The notes under the pieces are model-generated. The model did no database searches and had not been told where the DNA came from. It saw only the letters and a program-made list of their open reading frames with translations. A stretch of 64,000 nucleotides of DNA, from assembly GCA_017531305.1 (NCBI GenBank), contig JAFXLG010000027.1, forward strand, positions 1-64,000. The letters are read 5' to 3'. This stretch comes from Alistipes sp. Lineage in GTDB: Bacteria; Bacteroidota; Bacteroidia; Bacteroidales; Rikenellaceae. Of this stretch, positions 45,074 through 54,044 are shown one piece after another (the stretch's first letter is position 1; every line of letters starts with the position of its first letter). A program made the translations under genes and the position numbers.

Positions 45074-45653
45074 CGTTTAGTTATACAATGTCAAAAAGAG
45101 TAGAATTTTCCTATAGGCGAATGGTTTAAAGAGTTAATTAAAATGGTTTTCGGTTGCAAGATACAAAACATTTTTGGTATTTGCAAATTTTTCTTTCTTT
45201 TCATCTCTCAAGCCTACTGATAGATTGCTCTACAAATATGATGCCGAGACCGATGAAATTCAGAATTCAAAATTACGATTAAGCGAGCGCAGAAGCCTTT
45301 TGTATTTTGCTGATGCCGAGCGTGAGCAATTAAAAGCCACCCTTGTGGTGGGTTAAAATTATTTTGGTTGACGCACAACATATAACTTTTATTAGCGAGA
45401 AAATTAATAAAACACCTCTTAGAGGTGTCATGCCACAGCCGAGCGAAAGTGAGTGCTGATTGGCATCTCTACACTAAATTTTCGTTAGAGACTCCAATCC
45501 TCAAACCATGCAGGTTTTCGGTGGAGTGACGTGACAGGCGACCAAACTATCTGCAACACTCTTTAGCAAAAACGCTCCCCACTAATAAAACACCCGTTAC
45601 GGGTGCTAACGCACAACGGGCAACTCTATTCAGCAAACCCCACGAATAAAAAC
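45074..45653. repeat. Repeat-filled intergenic region upstream of the sigma factor gene
   Basis: No gene is evident. The sigma gene promoter should lie near 45080-45190 but no full match was found. Repeat family B (copy 2) lies at 45258-45335, followed by CCACCCTTGTGGTGG. A composite element follows: ACACCTCTTAGAGGTGT (45412-45428), nested palindrome 45427-45530 (GTCATGCC ... GGCATCTC, then GAGACTCC ... GGAGTGAC) and CACCCGTTACGGGTG at 45591-45605. Confidence 0.8.
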
Positions 45654-47156
45654 TTAGAATTGGAAATAGATAAATGGCTGGATGTCGCTCGACTTGATCT
45701 GCATCACGCACCAGATGACTGCCGTTAGCATCGCCACCTGCCACCAGAATGAGGCTGTGCCTACCTTACGTGTGATGTCCTCATCAATCTTGGCGGGCAT
45801 GAAGTGCATCATATATCCCAACACGATTAAACCAAATACCACCTTATATCCCTCGATAACCTGAGGTATAATCTGAGGTGAGAAGCTATGGAAAATCTGG
45901 TAGAGCATCAAATGTACCGTCTGCATATCCTCGGCACGGAACAGAAGCCAGCCCAAGCAGACAATATTAAATGTAACAAACCATCCCAGCACCCTCGTCA
46001 CAGGATTCATATCCTTACCCAAAGCCTTCGAGCCTGGGACAACCTCCAACCACAACTTATGAACGGCAAGAGCCACGCCATGCAAAGCTCCCCACAGGAT
46101 GAATCGCACAGCTGCACCATGCCACAGACCACCCAAAACCATGGTGATCAGCAGGTTGAGATATGTACGCCATCTACCTTTGCGATTTCCGCCAAGCGAG
46201 ATATAGAGGTAGTCGCGCAACCAATTCGAAAGCGAGATATGCCAACGGCGCCAGAATTCGGTGATGGTAGCGGACTTGTATGGGGCATCGAAGTTTTTAG
46301 GGAATTGGAAGCCCAGCAGCAAGGCGATACCGATTGCCATATCGGAGTAGCCCGAAAAATCGCAATAGATCTGCAAGGCATAGCCGTAGATACCCATCAG
46401 GCACTCAAAACCCGAATACAAGGCAGGTTCATCGAAGATGCGGTCAACGAAGTTGAGCGATATATAATCCGAGATTATCGCCTTCTTGATCAAACCCACC
46501 AAGACAAGACTCACGCCTACGCCAAACATCTGACGGGTAACCATCAGCGGTTTGCGTATTTGAGGCAGAAAATCCTTCGCTCTGACGATAGGACCAGCCA
46601 AGACCTGAGGAAAGAATGAGAGGTAGAAGAGGTAATCGAAGAAGCGATCGAGTGGGCGCAATGTACCGCGATAGACATCTATCGTATAGCTCATCGACTG
46701 GAATACGAAAAACGAGATACCCACGGGCAGAAAGATATTCTGAAATTGCAGAAAACCCTCGCCAACCAGAGAGTTTGCCATTTCGATAAAGAAGTTGGTA
46801 TATTTGAAGTATGCCAACATTCCCAAGTTAATGACAACACTCAACGTAACCCATCCCTTACGCTCACGCCGACTCTGCGAGGAGTCTATGGCATGGGCAA
46901 TCAGGTAGTCTGCCACAGCCGAAAAGATAAGCAGCAGGAAGTATATTCCGCTGGATTTATAGTAAAAGTAGAGCGAGAATGCAATGACATACAAGATACG
47001 CAGAGAGGTTACTCTGCGCAGTGCAAGATAACCCGCCATAAACGCCACAAAGACAAACAAAAAAAGTCCGCTGTTGAAGATCAGCGGTGATGTGGCATCA
47101 TAATGCAGCAACTCCTGCACGCGGCTCAAAATACTCTCTCCTACAAGTTGCAACAT
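45654..47156 (-). CDS. MBOAT-family O-acyltransferase (AlgI-like)
   Basis: A 500-residue polytopic membrane acyltransferase with about ten helices. The family core FFPQVLAGPIVRAKDFLPQI, then GYALQIYCDFSGYSDMAIGI, NFDAPYKSATITEFWRRWHI and GGLWHGAAVRFILWG, with the catalytic His in LWHG, matches AlgI/DltB-type proteins. It moves acyl groups (often acetyl) across the membrane for attachment to extracytoplasmic polysaccharide. Its ATG overlaps the stop of the preceding SGNH gene in TAATG, so translation is probably coupled. The pair forms an O-acylation system. Confidence 0.93.
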   Translation of the reverse strand: MLQLVGESILSRVQELLHYDATSPLIFNSGLFLFVFVAFMAGYLALRRVTSLRILYVIAFSLYFYYKSSGIYFLLLIFSAVADYLIAHAIDSSQSRRERKGWVTLSVVINLGMLAYFKYTNFFIEMANSLVGEGFLQFQNIFLPVGISFFVFQSMSYTIDVYRGTLRPLDRFFDYLFYLSFFPQVLAGPIVRAKDFLPQIRKPLMVTRQMFGVGVSLVLVGLIKKAIISDYISLNFVDRIFDEPALYSGFECLMGIYGYALQIYCDFSGYSDMAIGIALLLGFQFPKNFDAPYKSATITEFWRRWHISLSNWLRDYLYISLGGNRKGRWRTYLNLLITMVLGGLWHGAAVRFILWGALHGVALAVHKLWLEVVPGSKALGKDMNPVTRVLGWFVTFNIVCLGWLLFRAEDMQTVHLMLYQIFHSFSPQIIPQVIEGYKVVFGLIVLGYMMHFMPAKIDEDITRKVGTASFWWQVAMLTAVIWCVMQIKSSDIQPFIYFQF

Positions 47157-48826
47157 TACTCCACGGGGTTAATCGTTATCGTATCTCGCTGAAGCATATC
47201 TGCCTCCAGCGGTTTATGTTCTATTGGAGCGATATCCAACTCCTTGGTCAAGACAGGTTTGCTACGCTCGATGCGGTCACGCAACTTGAGGCAATACTCC
47301 TCGGCACCCTTCAGGATGGCGTAATAGAGTTCGCGGGCGATGCGGGCACCACCAGCATAATTAATGTGGGTGTAGTCCTTACCTGCCCATCCGTTGGCAA
47401 CAAACTCGGTCATACCACCCATGCGCTGCATGGCAGAGTAGGTATCCCAAAACGCCACGCCCTTATGTTCTGCCGCCTCGCGCTGAGACTGAGTCAACGA
47501 CTTAGCCGACTCCATAGGCTTGATGCCATCTTCGCCCTTCTGCGAACGATCACTAACGCCCATGACCAAAACGGCAGCCCCCGGGAAACAACTCTCCACA
47601 TAGCTGATCATCTTCTCGACCTGCTCGCCATAGAGCGAGTAATTGTGGCGATCCGTCTGCATGATGTTAAGACCATATTGCAGAATCACCAGATCGTATG
47701 GTCGCATGGTGTTGATCTGCGAATTTACCGAAGCGTTGCTCCAGAACATAGCCTGACCGTTGTTGCTGCGGATAGAGAAGTTATCGACCGCCACGCCCGA
47801 CTTGGAATCGAACTCGGCTCCGATACCCGTAAACGAGTCGGCACCAGAAAGCACCTTCATCTCCAAAGAGCGTATCTGCTCCTGCTCCACCACGATTTGA
47901 CGCACCACCTCATCGCCCTCGAAGAAGAAGACACGCTCCTCGCCATCGTTGAGCTTCAGTCCAATCTCCGCCTTCTGACGGCAGATAAAGAGCAATCGCG
48001 CACGCTCCACCTCCTCCAGATGGCGGCGTTTGGTGGTCATATCCCAACGTGTCGATGCGCCCTCCGAGGCTTTGGCAACCCACCCCGACACGAAGAAATC
48101 CTCGGCATAGGGTGCTGGAGCACTCTTGCGCTGCATGATGTTGTATGGAGTCCACCCCTTAGAGGTGGTTTTGATGGTCTGACGGAATCCTGTGAATGGC
48201 GAAGCGACAGGAGCATAGCCCACGCCACCGCCATGGAAGGTGTCTTGCAGAAGTTCCCTAAGATCGGCCGTCAGAATGTCGCCCTCGACAAACGAGTCAC
48301 CCATAAATGCCACTCGCACCTGCTCCTTGTTCCAAAGCAGTTTTTCGTAGAGCCGATCCCATGCGCTTGCGCCCTCCGAGGCAAAATTTTCGATATGGGT
48401 AATAAGCGAATCTTCGGGCAGAATCTCGGAATAGTCGGTTGTGGGCAACTCCTCAAGCGAAGGCAGAGGCTCTTGATCCTCAACGAGTTCCTCGCCACCC
48501 ATGGGCTGTTCTTCGAAGATTCCCTCCCACGAAGCAGAGGTAGCACTTCCCGTAGGCGAAGCGAGAGCCTGAGTCTGCGCCACCTGCTCGGCAACAGCCT
48601 CCAGATCCACCTCAAATTCGGCTACATTGATTTCGGGCTGCTCTTCCACCTCTTTTACGCTCTGCCCATCATCGAAACGCACCAAATCAGATATGATACT
48701 CGCACGGCGAAGCTCTATACCACCTGCTGAAATAGGAGGTATAAGGCTAACGATAAACAACACGAGCAACGTAGCCGAGGCTACAAGCCATCCGCGCGAG
48801 GTGTAATCTTCTTTGGGGTTAGTCAT
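47156..48826 (-). CDS. Membrane-anchored SGNH hydrolase-fold partner of the MBOAT protein
   Basis: A 557-residue protein with one N-terminal membrane helix (WLVASATLLVLFIVSLIPPI) and a Glu-rich stretch (about 65-140) that may be a linker across the periplasm. The SGNH domain has VAFMGDSFVEGDILTADL and the late DYTHINYAGGARIARELYY with the Asp-His pair. It likely transfers acyl groups to the glycan, like AlgX/AlgJ or DltD with their MBOAT partner. ATG 48826 (MTNPKEDYTSRGW) overlaps the upstream peptidase gene by eight bases and is preferred over the longer open frame. Confidence 0.85.
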   Translation of the reverse strand: MTNPKEDYTSRGWLVASATLLVLFIVSLIPPISAGGIELRRASIISDLVRFDDGQSVKEVEEQPEINVAEFEVDLEAVAEQVAQTQALASPTGSATSASWEGIFEEQPMGGEELVEDQEPLPSLEELPTTDYSEILPEDSLITHIENFASEGASAWDRLYEKLLWNKEQVRVAFMGDSFVEGDILTADLRELLQDTFHGGGVGYAPVASPFTGFRQTIKTTSKGWTPYNIMQRKSAPAPYAEDFFVSGWVAKASEGASTRWDMTTKRRHLEEVERARLLFICRQKAEIGLKLNDGEERVFFFEGDEVVRQIVVEQEQIRSLEMKVLSGADSFTGIGAEFDSKSGVAVDNFSIRSNNGQAMFWSNASVNSQINTMRPYDLVILQYGLNIMQTDRHNYSLYGEQVEKMISYVESCFPGAAVLVMGVSDRSQKGEDGIKPMESAKSLTQSQREAAEHKGVAFWDTYSAMQRMGGMTEFVANGWAGKDYTHINYAGGARIARELYYAILKGAEEYCLKLRDRIERSKPVLTKELDIAPIEHKPLEADMLQRDTITINPVE

Positions 48827-49577
48827 TACGGCGTGAAATGAGCGATATATAGTATATGACGGTTGCGATGGCACTCAGAGCTGCAACCAGATAGGTACTT
48901 GCCGCCCAACGAAGCGACTCCTTGGCGTATGAGAGCTGCACGCCTTGCAACGTACGGCTACTCTGCAACCACTCCAAAGCACGCTCCGAAGCGTTGTACT
49001 CCACGGGCAGGGTGATAATAGAGAAGAGAGCCGACATGGCGATCATACCGATACCGATCCACGCAACGGTTGTCGAATTGGTCGAAGTCATGATGGCAAT
49101 ACCCAAGATTATAACCCATGTAGCGGCACGCGAAGCGAAGCTCACCACAGGCACCAATGCCGAACGCATCACCAGCGGAGCATAGCCCTGCGCATGCTGG
49201 ATGGCGTGACCACACTCGTGGCAAGCCACAGCCGCAGCGGCAATACTGCGTGAAGAATATACGCTGTCGCTGAGGTTTACGGTCATATTCGTAGGGTTGA
49301 AATGGTCGGTGAGCTGACCTGCAACATGGATAACCTTCACGTTGTGAACATTATTCTCACGAAGCATCTTCTCTGCCATCTCGGCACCTGTCAAACCATT
49401 TGGCATGGCAACCTGAGAATATTTGGCAAAAACCGACTGCAGGCGAGCCTGCACGATCCAACCGATGATGGCGATAGCACCCATCAAAAGAATAGAACCA
49501 CCCGAAGAGATGCCAAATGCACCACTCTCGTATCCATAGGTAGAATAATCCTGTACTGCTTGCAATAAATCTAACAT
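48819..49577 (-). CDS. Membrane zinc metallopeptidase (YugP-like)
   Basis: A 252-residue integral membrane protein. The metal-binding HECGH motif (residues 120-124 in AAVACHECGHAIQHAQGY) lies before two helices (VVSFASRAATWVIILGIAIM and IGIGMIAMSALFSIITLPVE), with the conserved LPVEYNASERALEWL after them. This matches the neutral zinc metallopeptidase family PF04298. Function is poorly known. It overlaps the downstream SGNH gene by eight bases, so its expression is coupled to the O-acylation pair. A minus-strand TACTTTTG box lies at 49713-49720. Confidence 0.85.
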   Translation of the reverse strand: MLDLLQAVQDYSTYGYESGAFGISSGGSILLMGAIAIIGWIVQARLQSVFAKYSQVAMPNGLTGAEMAEKMLRENNVHNVKVIHVAGQLTDHFNPTNMTVNLSDSVYSSRSIAAAAVACHECGHAIQHAQGYAPLVMRSALVPVVSFASRAATWVIILGIAIMTSTNSTTVAWIGIGMIAMSALFSIITLPVEYNASERALEWLQSSRTLQGVQLSYAKESLRWAASTYLVAALSAIATVIYYISLISRRND

Positions 49578-49707
49578 AACTTTACGTTTTTAGTTTAACT
49601 GATCTCTAAAATTAACGCTCATCGCTTCGATAAAAGTATATCGAGCATAGAGTTCGGCTCCCCAATGGCTAATTATTGTCCTCAAAAAAGGAGTTAGAGA
49701 CCATCAA

Positions 49708-49741
49708 TTGTGCAAAAGTAAGAATTTTTTGCATAACTTTG
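49708..49741 (+). promoter_or_regulatory. Promoter of the FtsX-type permease gene, with a divergent minus-strand box
   Basis: TTG at 49708-49710 and TAACTTTG at 49734-49741 (spacer 23) point to the right. The minus strand of 49713-49720 reads TACTTTTG and can serve the zinc peptidase. The two promoters overlap back to back. Confidence 0.5.
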
Positions 49742-49856
49742 TACAGTTTTTATTAATTTCGGTGTATTGTGGTGTATCTTGGCTTTGCAATGGTGTGATT
49801 TTCGCCGCAAAGCTCTCGACACACCAAGCTCGGAAAGACCGATATCTGATAGAGAG

Positions 49857-51110
49857 ATGATGAGATTGGAGTATATGCTTGCACGGCGCACCGAAGGTGC
49901 CGACCGTCACTCGCGTAGCGAGGTGATGATGCGTATAGCTACCATCACCGTCTGCGTGGGTATGATGGCGATGATCATCACGTTGTCGGTTTTCAACGGC
50001 TTCCGAAAGCAGATATACTCCGATTTCAGGGGCTTTGGCTCCGATTTGACGCTCTTTGATGTTACGGGACTCAACGATGGCGAGGCGATGAGTTACATCT
50101 CCTACAGCGAGGAGTTGCTACATTCGATCAAGGCTCTCGAGAGGGTGGAACGAGCAGCACCTTATCTGACCATAGGAGCGATGGCGAAGCAGGCGGATCA
50201 GCTTTTGGGCTTACAGGTCAAAGCTATCGACAAGCAGTATGACACAACCTTCTGGCACAAAAAGATTGTCCGAGGTCGATTGCCCGCTTTGGCGGCTGAG
50301 AGTCGCCGCGGCGAGGTGACAATATCACAAAGTACGGCAAACAGTCTGAAGGTGGATTTGGGCGAGAAGTTAGAGTTGATGCTCATCGACAAAGATGGCT
50401 CGCCAAGGCGTGCGCCACTCAAGGTGGTGGGTATATACCACACGGGATTGGAGGAGATGGATCGGCTCTTTGCCCTTGCCGACATGAGGGATCTCAGGCG
50501 TCTGGCAGCTTTAGACGAGGATGTGATTTCGGGTTACGATCTTTGGCTCCAGCAGGGCGCAGATAGCGAGCAGGTGGCTCAAGAGGTGGAAGAGATACTC
50601 GCCGAAGGGGAGGAGGAAGATTGGTATAATTTAGTCCCTGCCACGCTTCAGATGCGTAATCCTGTGGCTTTCGACTGGCTCAAGGCTCATACGGCGATAG
50701 CCGAGGTGGTACTGCTGATTATGATGGTGGTGCTGCTCTTCAATATGGCGGCGGCGATGCTGATTATGGTATTTGATAGAATCGGCATGATCGGCACCCT
50801 GAAGGCACTCGGAATGCGTAGCAGAGCCATCGGCAATATGTTTTTGATTCGCGCCATGTTGCTCTTTTTCCGAGGTGCGACATGGGGTAACGCCATAGCT
50901 TTAGTGGTGATCTGGGCGCAACACCACTTCTCGCTCATTAAGCTCGACCCCGAGGGCTATATTCTCTCGGAGTTGCCCGTAAGTTTTGACTTCGGGTGGT
51001 GGATAGCTCTCAACGCTGGAGCATTGGCGGTGAGCGTGGTGGTGATGGTATTGCCCTCGATGATTGTGGCAAGCATCAAACCCGAAGAGTCGCTCAAGTA
51101 TAAATTGTAA
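49857..51110 (+). CDS. ABC transporter permease, FtsX/LolC-LolE-like
   Basis: A 417-residue membrane protein. The first helix (MMRIATITVCVGMMAMIITL) follows a short basic N-terminus. A large extracytoplasmic domain (about 60-270) comes next, then three helices at the C-terminus (VVLLIMMVVLLFNMAAAMLI, MGTLKALGMRSRA-like loop, and ALNAGALAVSVVVMVLPSMI). This fits the family that works with LolD-type ATPases on lipoprotein release or with MacB-like exporters. No ATPase gene is adjacent. The frame begins at a TTG (49767) within the promoter region, so ATG 49857 (MMRLEYMLARRTEG) is chosen. It is 12 bases before menG. Confidence 0.8.
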   Translation: MMRLEYMLARRTEGADRHSRSEVMMRIATITVCVGMMAMIITLSVFNGFRKQIYSDFRGFGSDLTLFDVTGLNDGEAMSYISYSEELLHSIKALERVERAAPYLTIGAMAKQADQLLGLQVKAIDKQYDTTFWHKKIVRGRLPALAAESRRGEVTISQSTANSLKVDLGEKLELMLIDKDGSPRRAPLKVVGIYHTGLEEMDRLFALADMRDLRRLAALDEDVISGYDLWLQQGADSEQVAQEVEEILAEGEEEDWYNLVPATLQMRNPVAFDWLKAHTAIAEVVLLIMMVVLLFNMAAAMLIMVFDRIGMIGTLKALGMRSRAIGNMFLIRAMLLFFRGATWGNAIALVVIWAQHHFSLIKLDPEGYILSELPVSFDFGWWIALNAGALAVSVVVMVLPSMIVASIKPEESLKYKL

Positions 51111-51122
51111 ATTTTCGATTAG

Positions 51123-51842
51123 ATGAAACCATATAACACTCCAAAGACAAAGAAGGAAGAGGTTCAGCAGATGTTCGACAACATAGCCCCGAACTACGAT
51201 AACCTGAACCACATACTCTCCTTTTCGATAGATAAGATATGGCGCAGACGTGTGGTCAAGTTGGTTAAACGACTCAAGCCTCAACGTGTGATGGATCTGG
51301 CTACGGGTACGGGCGATCTGGCTATCAAGATGGCAAAACGTATGCCCAAAACAAGCATCATGGGAGTGGATCTCTCGGAGAATATGCTTGCCGTGGCGGC
51401 TCAGAAGGTGCGCCGCTTGGGGTTGGATGACCACATCGCACTCTATCATGGCGATGCCGAGCAGCTGGATGTGGCAGACGGTGTGTTGGATGTGGTGACG
51501 ATAGCCTTCGGAATACGTAATTTCGGCAATATCGAGGCGGGACTCAGGGAGATCATGCGTGCCCTGCGTAGTGGCGGTCATGTGGTGATTCTGGAGTTCT
51601 CGACACCACGCAACCCTATCATCCGCAAACTCTATTCGCTCTATTCGAATCATGTGATGAAACCTGTCGGGGGCATGATCTCGAAGGATCGCAAGGCATA
51701 CAGCTACTTGCCTGACTCGATCGTGGAGTTCCCAGCGCGTGAGGAGTTTATCAAACTCATGCAGCAGGCGGGATTTACCGATTGCTATCGCCGCAGTCAG
51801 ACCTTGGGCGTGGCACAGATTTATGTAGGACGTAAGCCTTAG
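51123..51842 (+). CDS. ubiE: Demethylmenaquinone methyltransferase
   Basis: A 239-residue SAM-dependent methyltransferase that adds the last methyl group to menaquinone; Bacteroidales use menaquinone, so the menG role is most likely. The N-terminus FDNIAPNYDNLNHILSFSID is typical of the UbiE/MenG family. The SAM motif is MDLATGTGDLAIKMAKRM (about 58-75), and MGVDLSENMLAVAAQKV and VTIAFGIRNFGNIEAGLREI complete it. It is 12 bases after the permease gene and three bases before the next small lipoprotein gene, so it forms one operon with them. Confidence 0.95.
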   Translation: MKPYNTPKTKKEEVQQMFDNIAPNYDNLNHILSFSIDKIWRRRVVKLVKRLKPQRVMDLATGTGDLAIKMAKRMPKTSIMGVDLSENMLAVAAQKVRRLGLDDHIALYHGDAEQLDVADGVLDVVTIAFGIRNFGNIEAGLREIMRALRSGGHVVILEFSTPRNPIIRKLYSLYSNHVMKPVGGMISKDRKAYSYLPDSIVEFPAREEFIKLMQQAGFTDCYRRSQTLGVAQIYVGRKP

Positions 51843-51845
51843 AGT

Positions 51846-52376
51846 ATGCCGTTAAGAGTGACAGGAAGGCTGATGTGTGCAGTGATACTCACTCTGCTTA
51901 TGGTCAGTTGCGCGCCTAAATCGGAGCAAGGATTAGTGCTTCGCTCGGTGAATCCGATAGGATTTGATTGGCAGCAACTGCAGGGGCAGAATCCACCACG
52001 CGAGTTTAGCCTCTCGCTTCAAGTGGAGAATCATGGTGCAGGAGTGACCTTGCGTAAGGGCGAGGGTTACATCTTCCACAAGGGGCGTAAGGTTGCTATC
52101 CTCACGCTGGAGCAGAAGGCGGAATTTATGGGACATCGCAATTCGCAGGTTCTCCTAAATCTGCGTTGTAATGTTGCCCGTAATTCGCACTCGGCAGCAG
52201 TGTTTGAGAAGCTGAAAAACCATTCGGCAGAGGATATCTCGGTGGGTTGGAAGATCAAGGTGCGCCGAGGAATTTTATATGGTAAGTTAGAGCAAGAGCC
52301 CATAGCGTTGGAGGAGTTGCTCGGAGCAGAAAATATGGAGCGTCTGTGGCAGGTCATAGACAAGATGGAGCGATAG
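51846..52376 (+). CDS. Small lipoprotein, possibly LEA14-like beta-sandwich
   Basis: A 176-residue protein with lipobox LLMVSC (Cys near residue 22). The remainder is a beta-rich domain (FDWQQLQGQNPPREFSLSLQ, GAGVTLRKGEGYIFHKGRKV, RNSQVLLNLRCN) with the alternating pattern of LEA-type-2 or immunoglobulin-like proteins found in the cell envelope. I do not recognise a specific family. It lies three bases after ubiE and 38 bases before another envelope protein. Likely a periplasmic or outer-membrane lipoprotein of unknown role. Confidence 0.65.
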   Translation: MPLRVTGRLMCAVILTLLMVSCAPKSEQGLVLRSVNPIGFDWQQLQGQNPPREFSLSLQVENHGAGVTLRKGEGYIFHKGRKVAILTLEQKAEFMGHRNSQVLLNLRCNVARNSHSAAVFEKLKNHSAEDISVGWKIKVRRGILYGKLEQEPIALEELLGAENMERLWQVIDKMER

Positions 52377-52414
52377 ACTCCAATTAGAGTGAAGAACAGA
52401 AAATTTAAAAAGAT

Positions 52415-52900
52415 ATGAAGAGATTTTTATTAACCCTCGTTTTTATGCTTGTCGGCTTGTCGATGAGCTATGGTCAGAATATCCAGAGCAAAAAGAGCAG
52501 CTTGGCGCAAGGCTCTTCGGCGGTGAGCATCACCGAGCAGGAGGATGTCAAGCAGGCTATTCGCACAGTCGAGGGGCGAGCAAAAGCTACCAAGGTGAGT
52601 GGATATACCATCCTTTTGCTCTCGGACAACTCGCAGACAGCACGCGAGAATGCCAACAAAGCCAAAGAGCTTTTCGAAGAGAACTTCAAGGATACCAAGG
52701 TGAAGATGTATTACGAGAGCCCCTCGTTCTACGTCTCGGCAGGTCAATATCTGACCAAGGAGGAGGCTATCATCGAGTTGTGGCGTTTCCGCTCGGTGTT
52801 CCCCAAAGCAATTACGCAGAGTCGTGAGATAGATATCTCGGAGTTCATCATCCGCCCCGAGGAGGATGATAGCGAAGAGTCAGACGAAGAGAAGGAGTAA
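52415..52900 (+). CDS. Exported SPOR-like protein with acidic tail
   Basis: A 161-residue protein with a signal peptide (MKRFLLTLVFMLVGLSMSYG). The middle (about 65-140) resembles a SPOR domain: GYTILLLSDNSQTARENANK, ... KVKMYYESPSFYVSAGQYLT, KEEAIIELWRFRSVFPKAIT. SPOR domains bind peptidoglycan at division sites. The C-terminus is acidic (EEDDSEESDEEKE). It ends just before a composite repeat. The SPOR assignment rests on pattern only. Confidence 0.65.
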   Translation: MKRFLLTLVFMLVGLSMSYGQNIQSKKSSLAQGSSAVSITEQEDVKQAIRTVEGRAKATKVSGYTILLLSDNSQTARENANKAKELFEENFKDTKVKMYYESPSFYVSAGQYLTKEEAIIELWRFRSVFPKAITQSREIDISEFIIRPEEDDSEESDEEKE

Positions 52901-52918
52901 AGCATTACACCCGTAGGA

Positions 52919-53118
52919 ATTCAAAATTCACACCCGTAACGGGTGTTTTATTAGTGGGGAAGCTATTTTTGCTAAAGGGTGTTTAGCGAGATGATTTAAT
53001 AAAACAGGTCTTAGACCTGTCACTCCACCGAAGCCATTAGGCTGAGGATTGGAGTCTCTAACGGAAAGTTTACTGTAGAGATGCCAATCAGCACTCGTTA
53101 AACTCGGCTGTGGCTAAC
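52919..53118. repeat. Composite repeat, inverted copy
   Basis: This copy runs opposite to those at 42468, 45427 and 59275. CACCCGTAACGGGTG (52931-52945) is followed by TTTTATTAG, GCTAAAGGGTGTTTAGC, ACAGGTCTTAGACCTGT and the nested pair 53019-53118 (GTCACTCC ... GGAGTCTC, then GTAGAGATGCC ... GGCTAAC, whose last arm has decayed). The first hairpin with its T-run would also terminate the operon that ends at 52900. Confidence 0.8.
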
Positions 53119-53144
53119 GTGCTAAAAAAGTATAAACAAAGAAT

Positions 53145-54005
53145 ATGGAGAATAACTATTACCACTCGATATATTCCGAGGAGGAGCTTCTTGCTCGACT
53201 TAGGAAGATCCGCCACGTGGCGTTGGATATGGATGGCACGATCTATATGGGCATGACACTATTCCCATATACCAAAGCCTTTTTGGCTCAACTCAAGGAT
53301 TTGGGCATAACATACTCTTTCCTGACCAACAACCCTTCGACTTCGATTGCCGACTACCTAAGCAAATTGCAGGGCATGGGTATCGAGGCTACCGAGGAGG
53401 AGATGTACACTACGGCTTTGGCGACCATAGATTACATAAAGCGTAACCATCCTACGGCTCGCCGTTTGTTCCTGCTGGGTACGCCGAGCATGATCTCGGA
53501 GTTCGAGAAGGCGGGATTTGAGTCGGTGGCAGATAGTGCCGAGGAGCGTCCCGATGTGGTTGTAGTGGCATTTGACAAGACTTTGGAGTATAGTCGCCTA
53601 TGCCGTGCCGCATGGTGGGTGGCACAGGGTTTGCCCTACATAGCAACCAACCCTGACAAGGTGTGCCCTACGGATCAGCCTACGATTTTGGTCGATTGCG
53701 GCTCTATATGCAAGTGTATCGAACACGCAACCTCACGTCAGCCCGACATCGTTTTGGGCAAGCCCGACCCCAATATGCTTTCGGGAGTGCAGGAGCGTTA
53801 CGGCGTGAGAGCCGAAGAGGTGGCGATGGTCGGCGACCGCATCTACACCGATGTGCAGATGGCATTCAATGCAGGAGCCTTTGGAGTATTGGTACTCTCG
53901 GGCGAAACCACGCTCCAGATCGAGGCTCAGGCACCCCGCAAACCCGATCTGACGGCTCAGAGCATAGCCGTATTGGGTGAGTTACTCCGCAAATCCAGAG
54001 AATAA
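53145..54005 (+). CDS. HAD-IIA phosphatase (NagD-like)
   Basis: A 286-residue phosphatase. Motif I is HVALDMDGTIYMGMTLFPYT (about 28), followed by the SFLTNNPSTS motif II, the C2-type cap (about 85-205) and Lys/Asp motifs in VLGKPDPNML and MVGDRIYTDVQMAFNAGAFG. It belongs with NagD and the pyridoxal or 4-nitrophenyl phosphatases. The substrate is unknown; sugar or nucleotide monophosphates are typical. Its ATG follows the composite repeat by 27 bases. The Ca2+ ATPase gene is 39 bases downstream. Confidence 0.87.
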   Translation: MENNYYHSIYSEEELLARLRKIRHVALDMDGTIYMGMTLFPYTKAFLAQLKDLGITYSFLTNNPSTSIADYLSKLQGMGIEATEEEMYTTALATIDYIKRNHPTARRLFLLGTPSMISEFEKAGFESVADSAEERPDVVVVAFDKTLEYSRLCRAAWWVAQGLPYIATNPDKVCPTDQPTILVDCGSICKCIEHATSRQPDIVLGKPDPNMLSGVQERYGVRAEEVAMVGDRIYTDVQMAFNAGAFGVLVLSGETTLQIEAQAPRKPDLTAQSIAVLGELLRKSRE

Positions 54006-54044
54006 GAATAGTGTAAAACATAATTACGATAAAGCAAAAAAGTT

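Noticed and set aside
47087..48730. Plus-strand ORF of 547 codons
   Set aside because: Long because of the composition of the opposite SGNH gene; it has no domains and covers a well-supported gene.
49578..49700. Structured RNA or riboswitch upstream of the zinc peptidase
   Set aside because: No convincing stem arrangement was found in this stretch.
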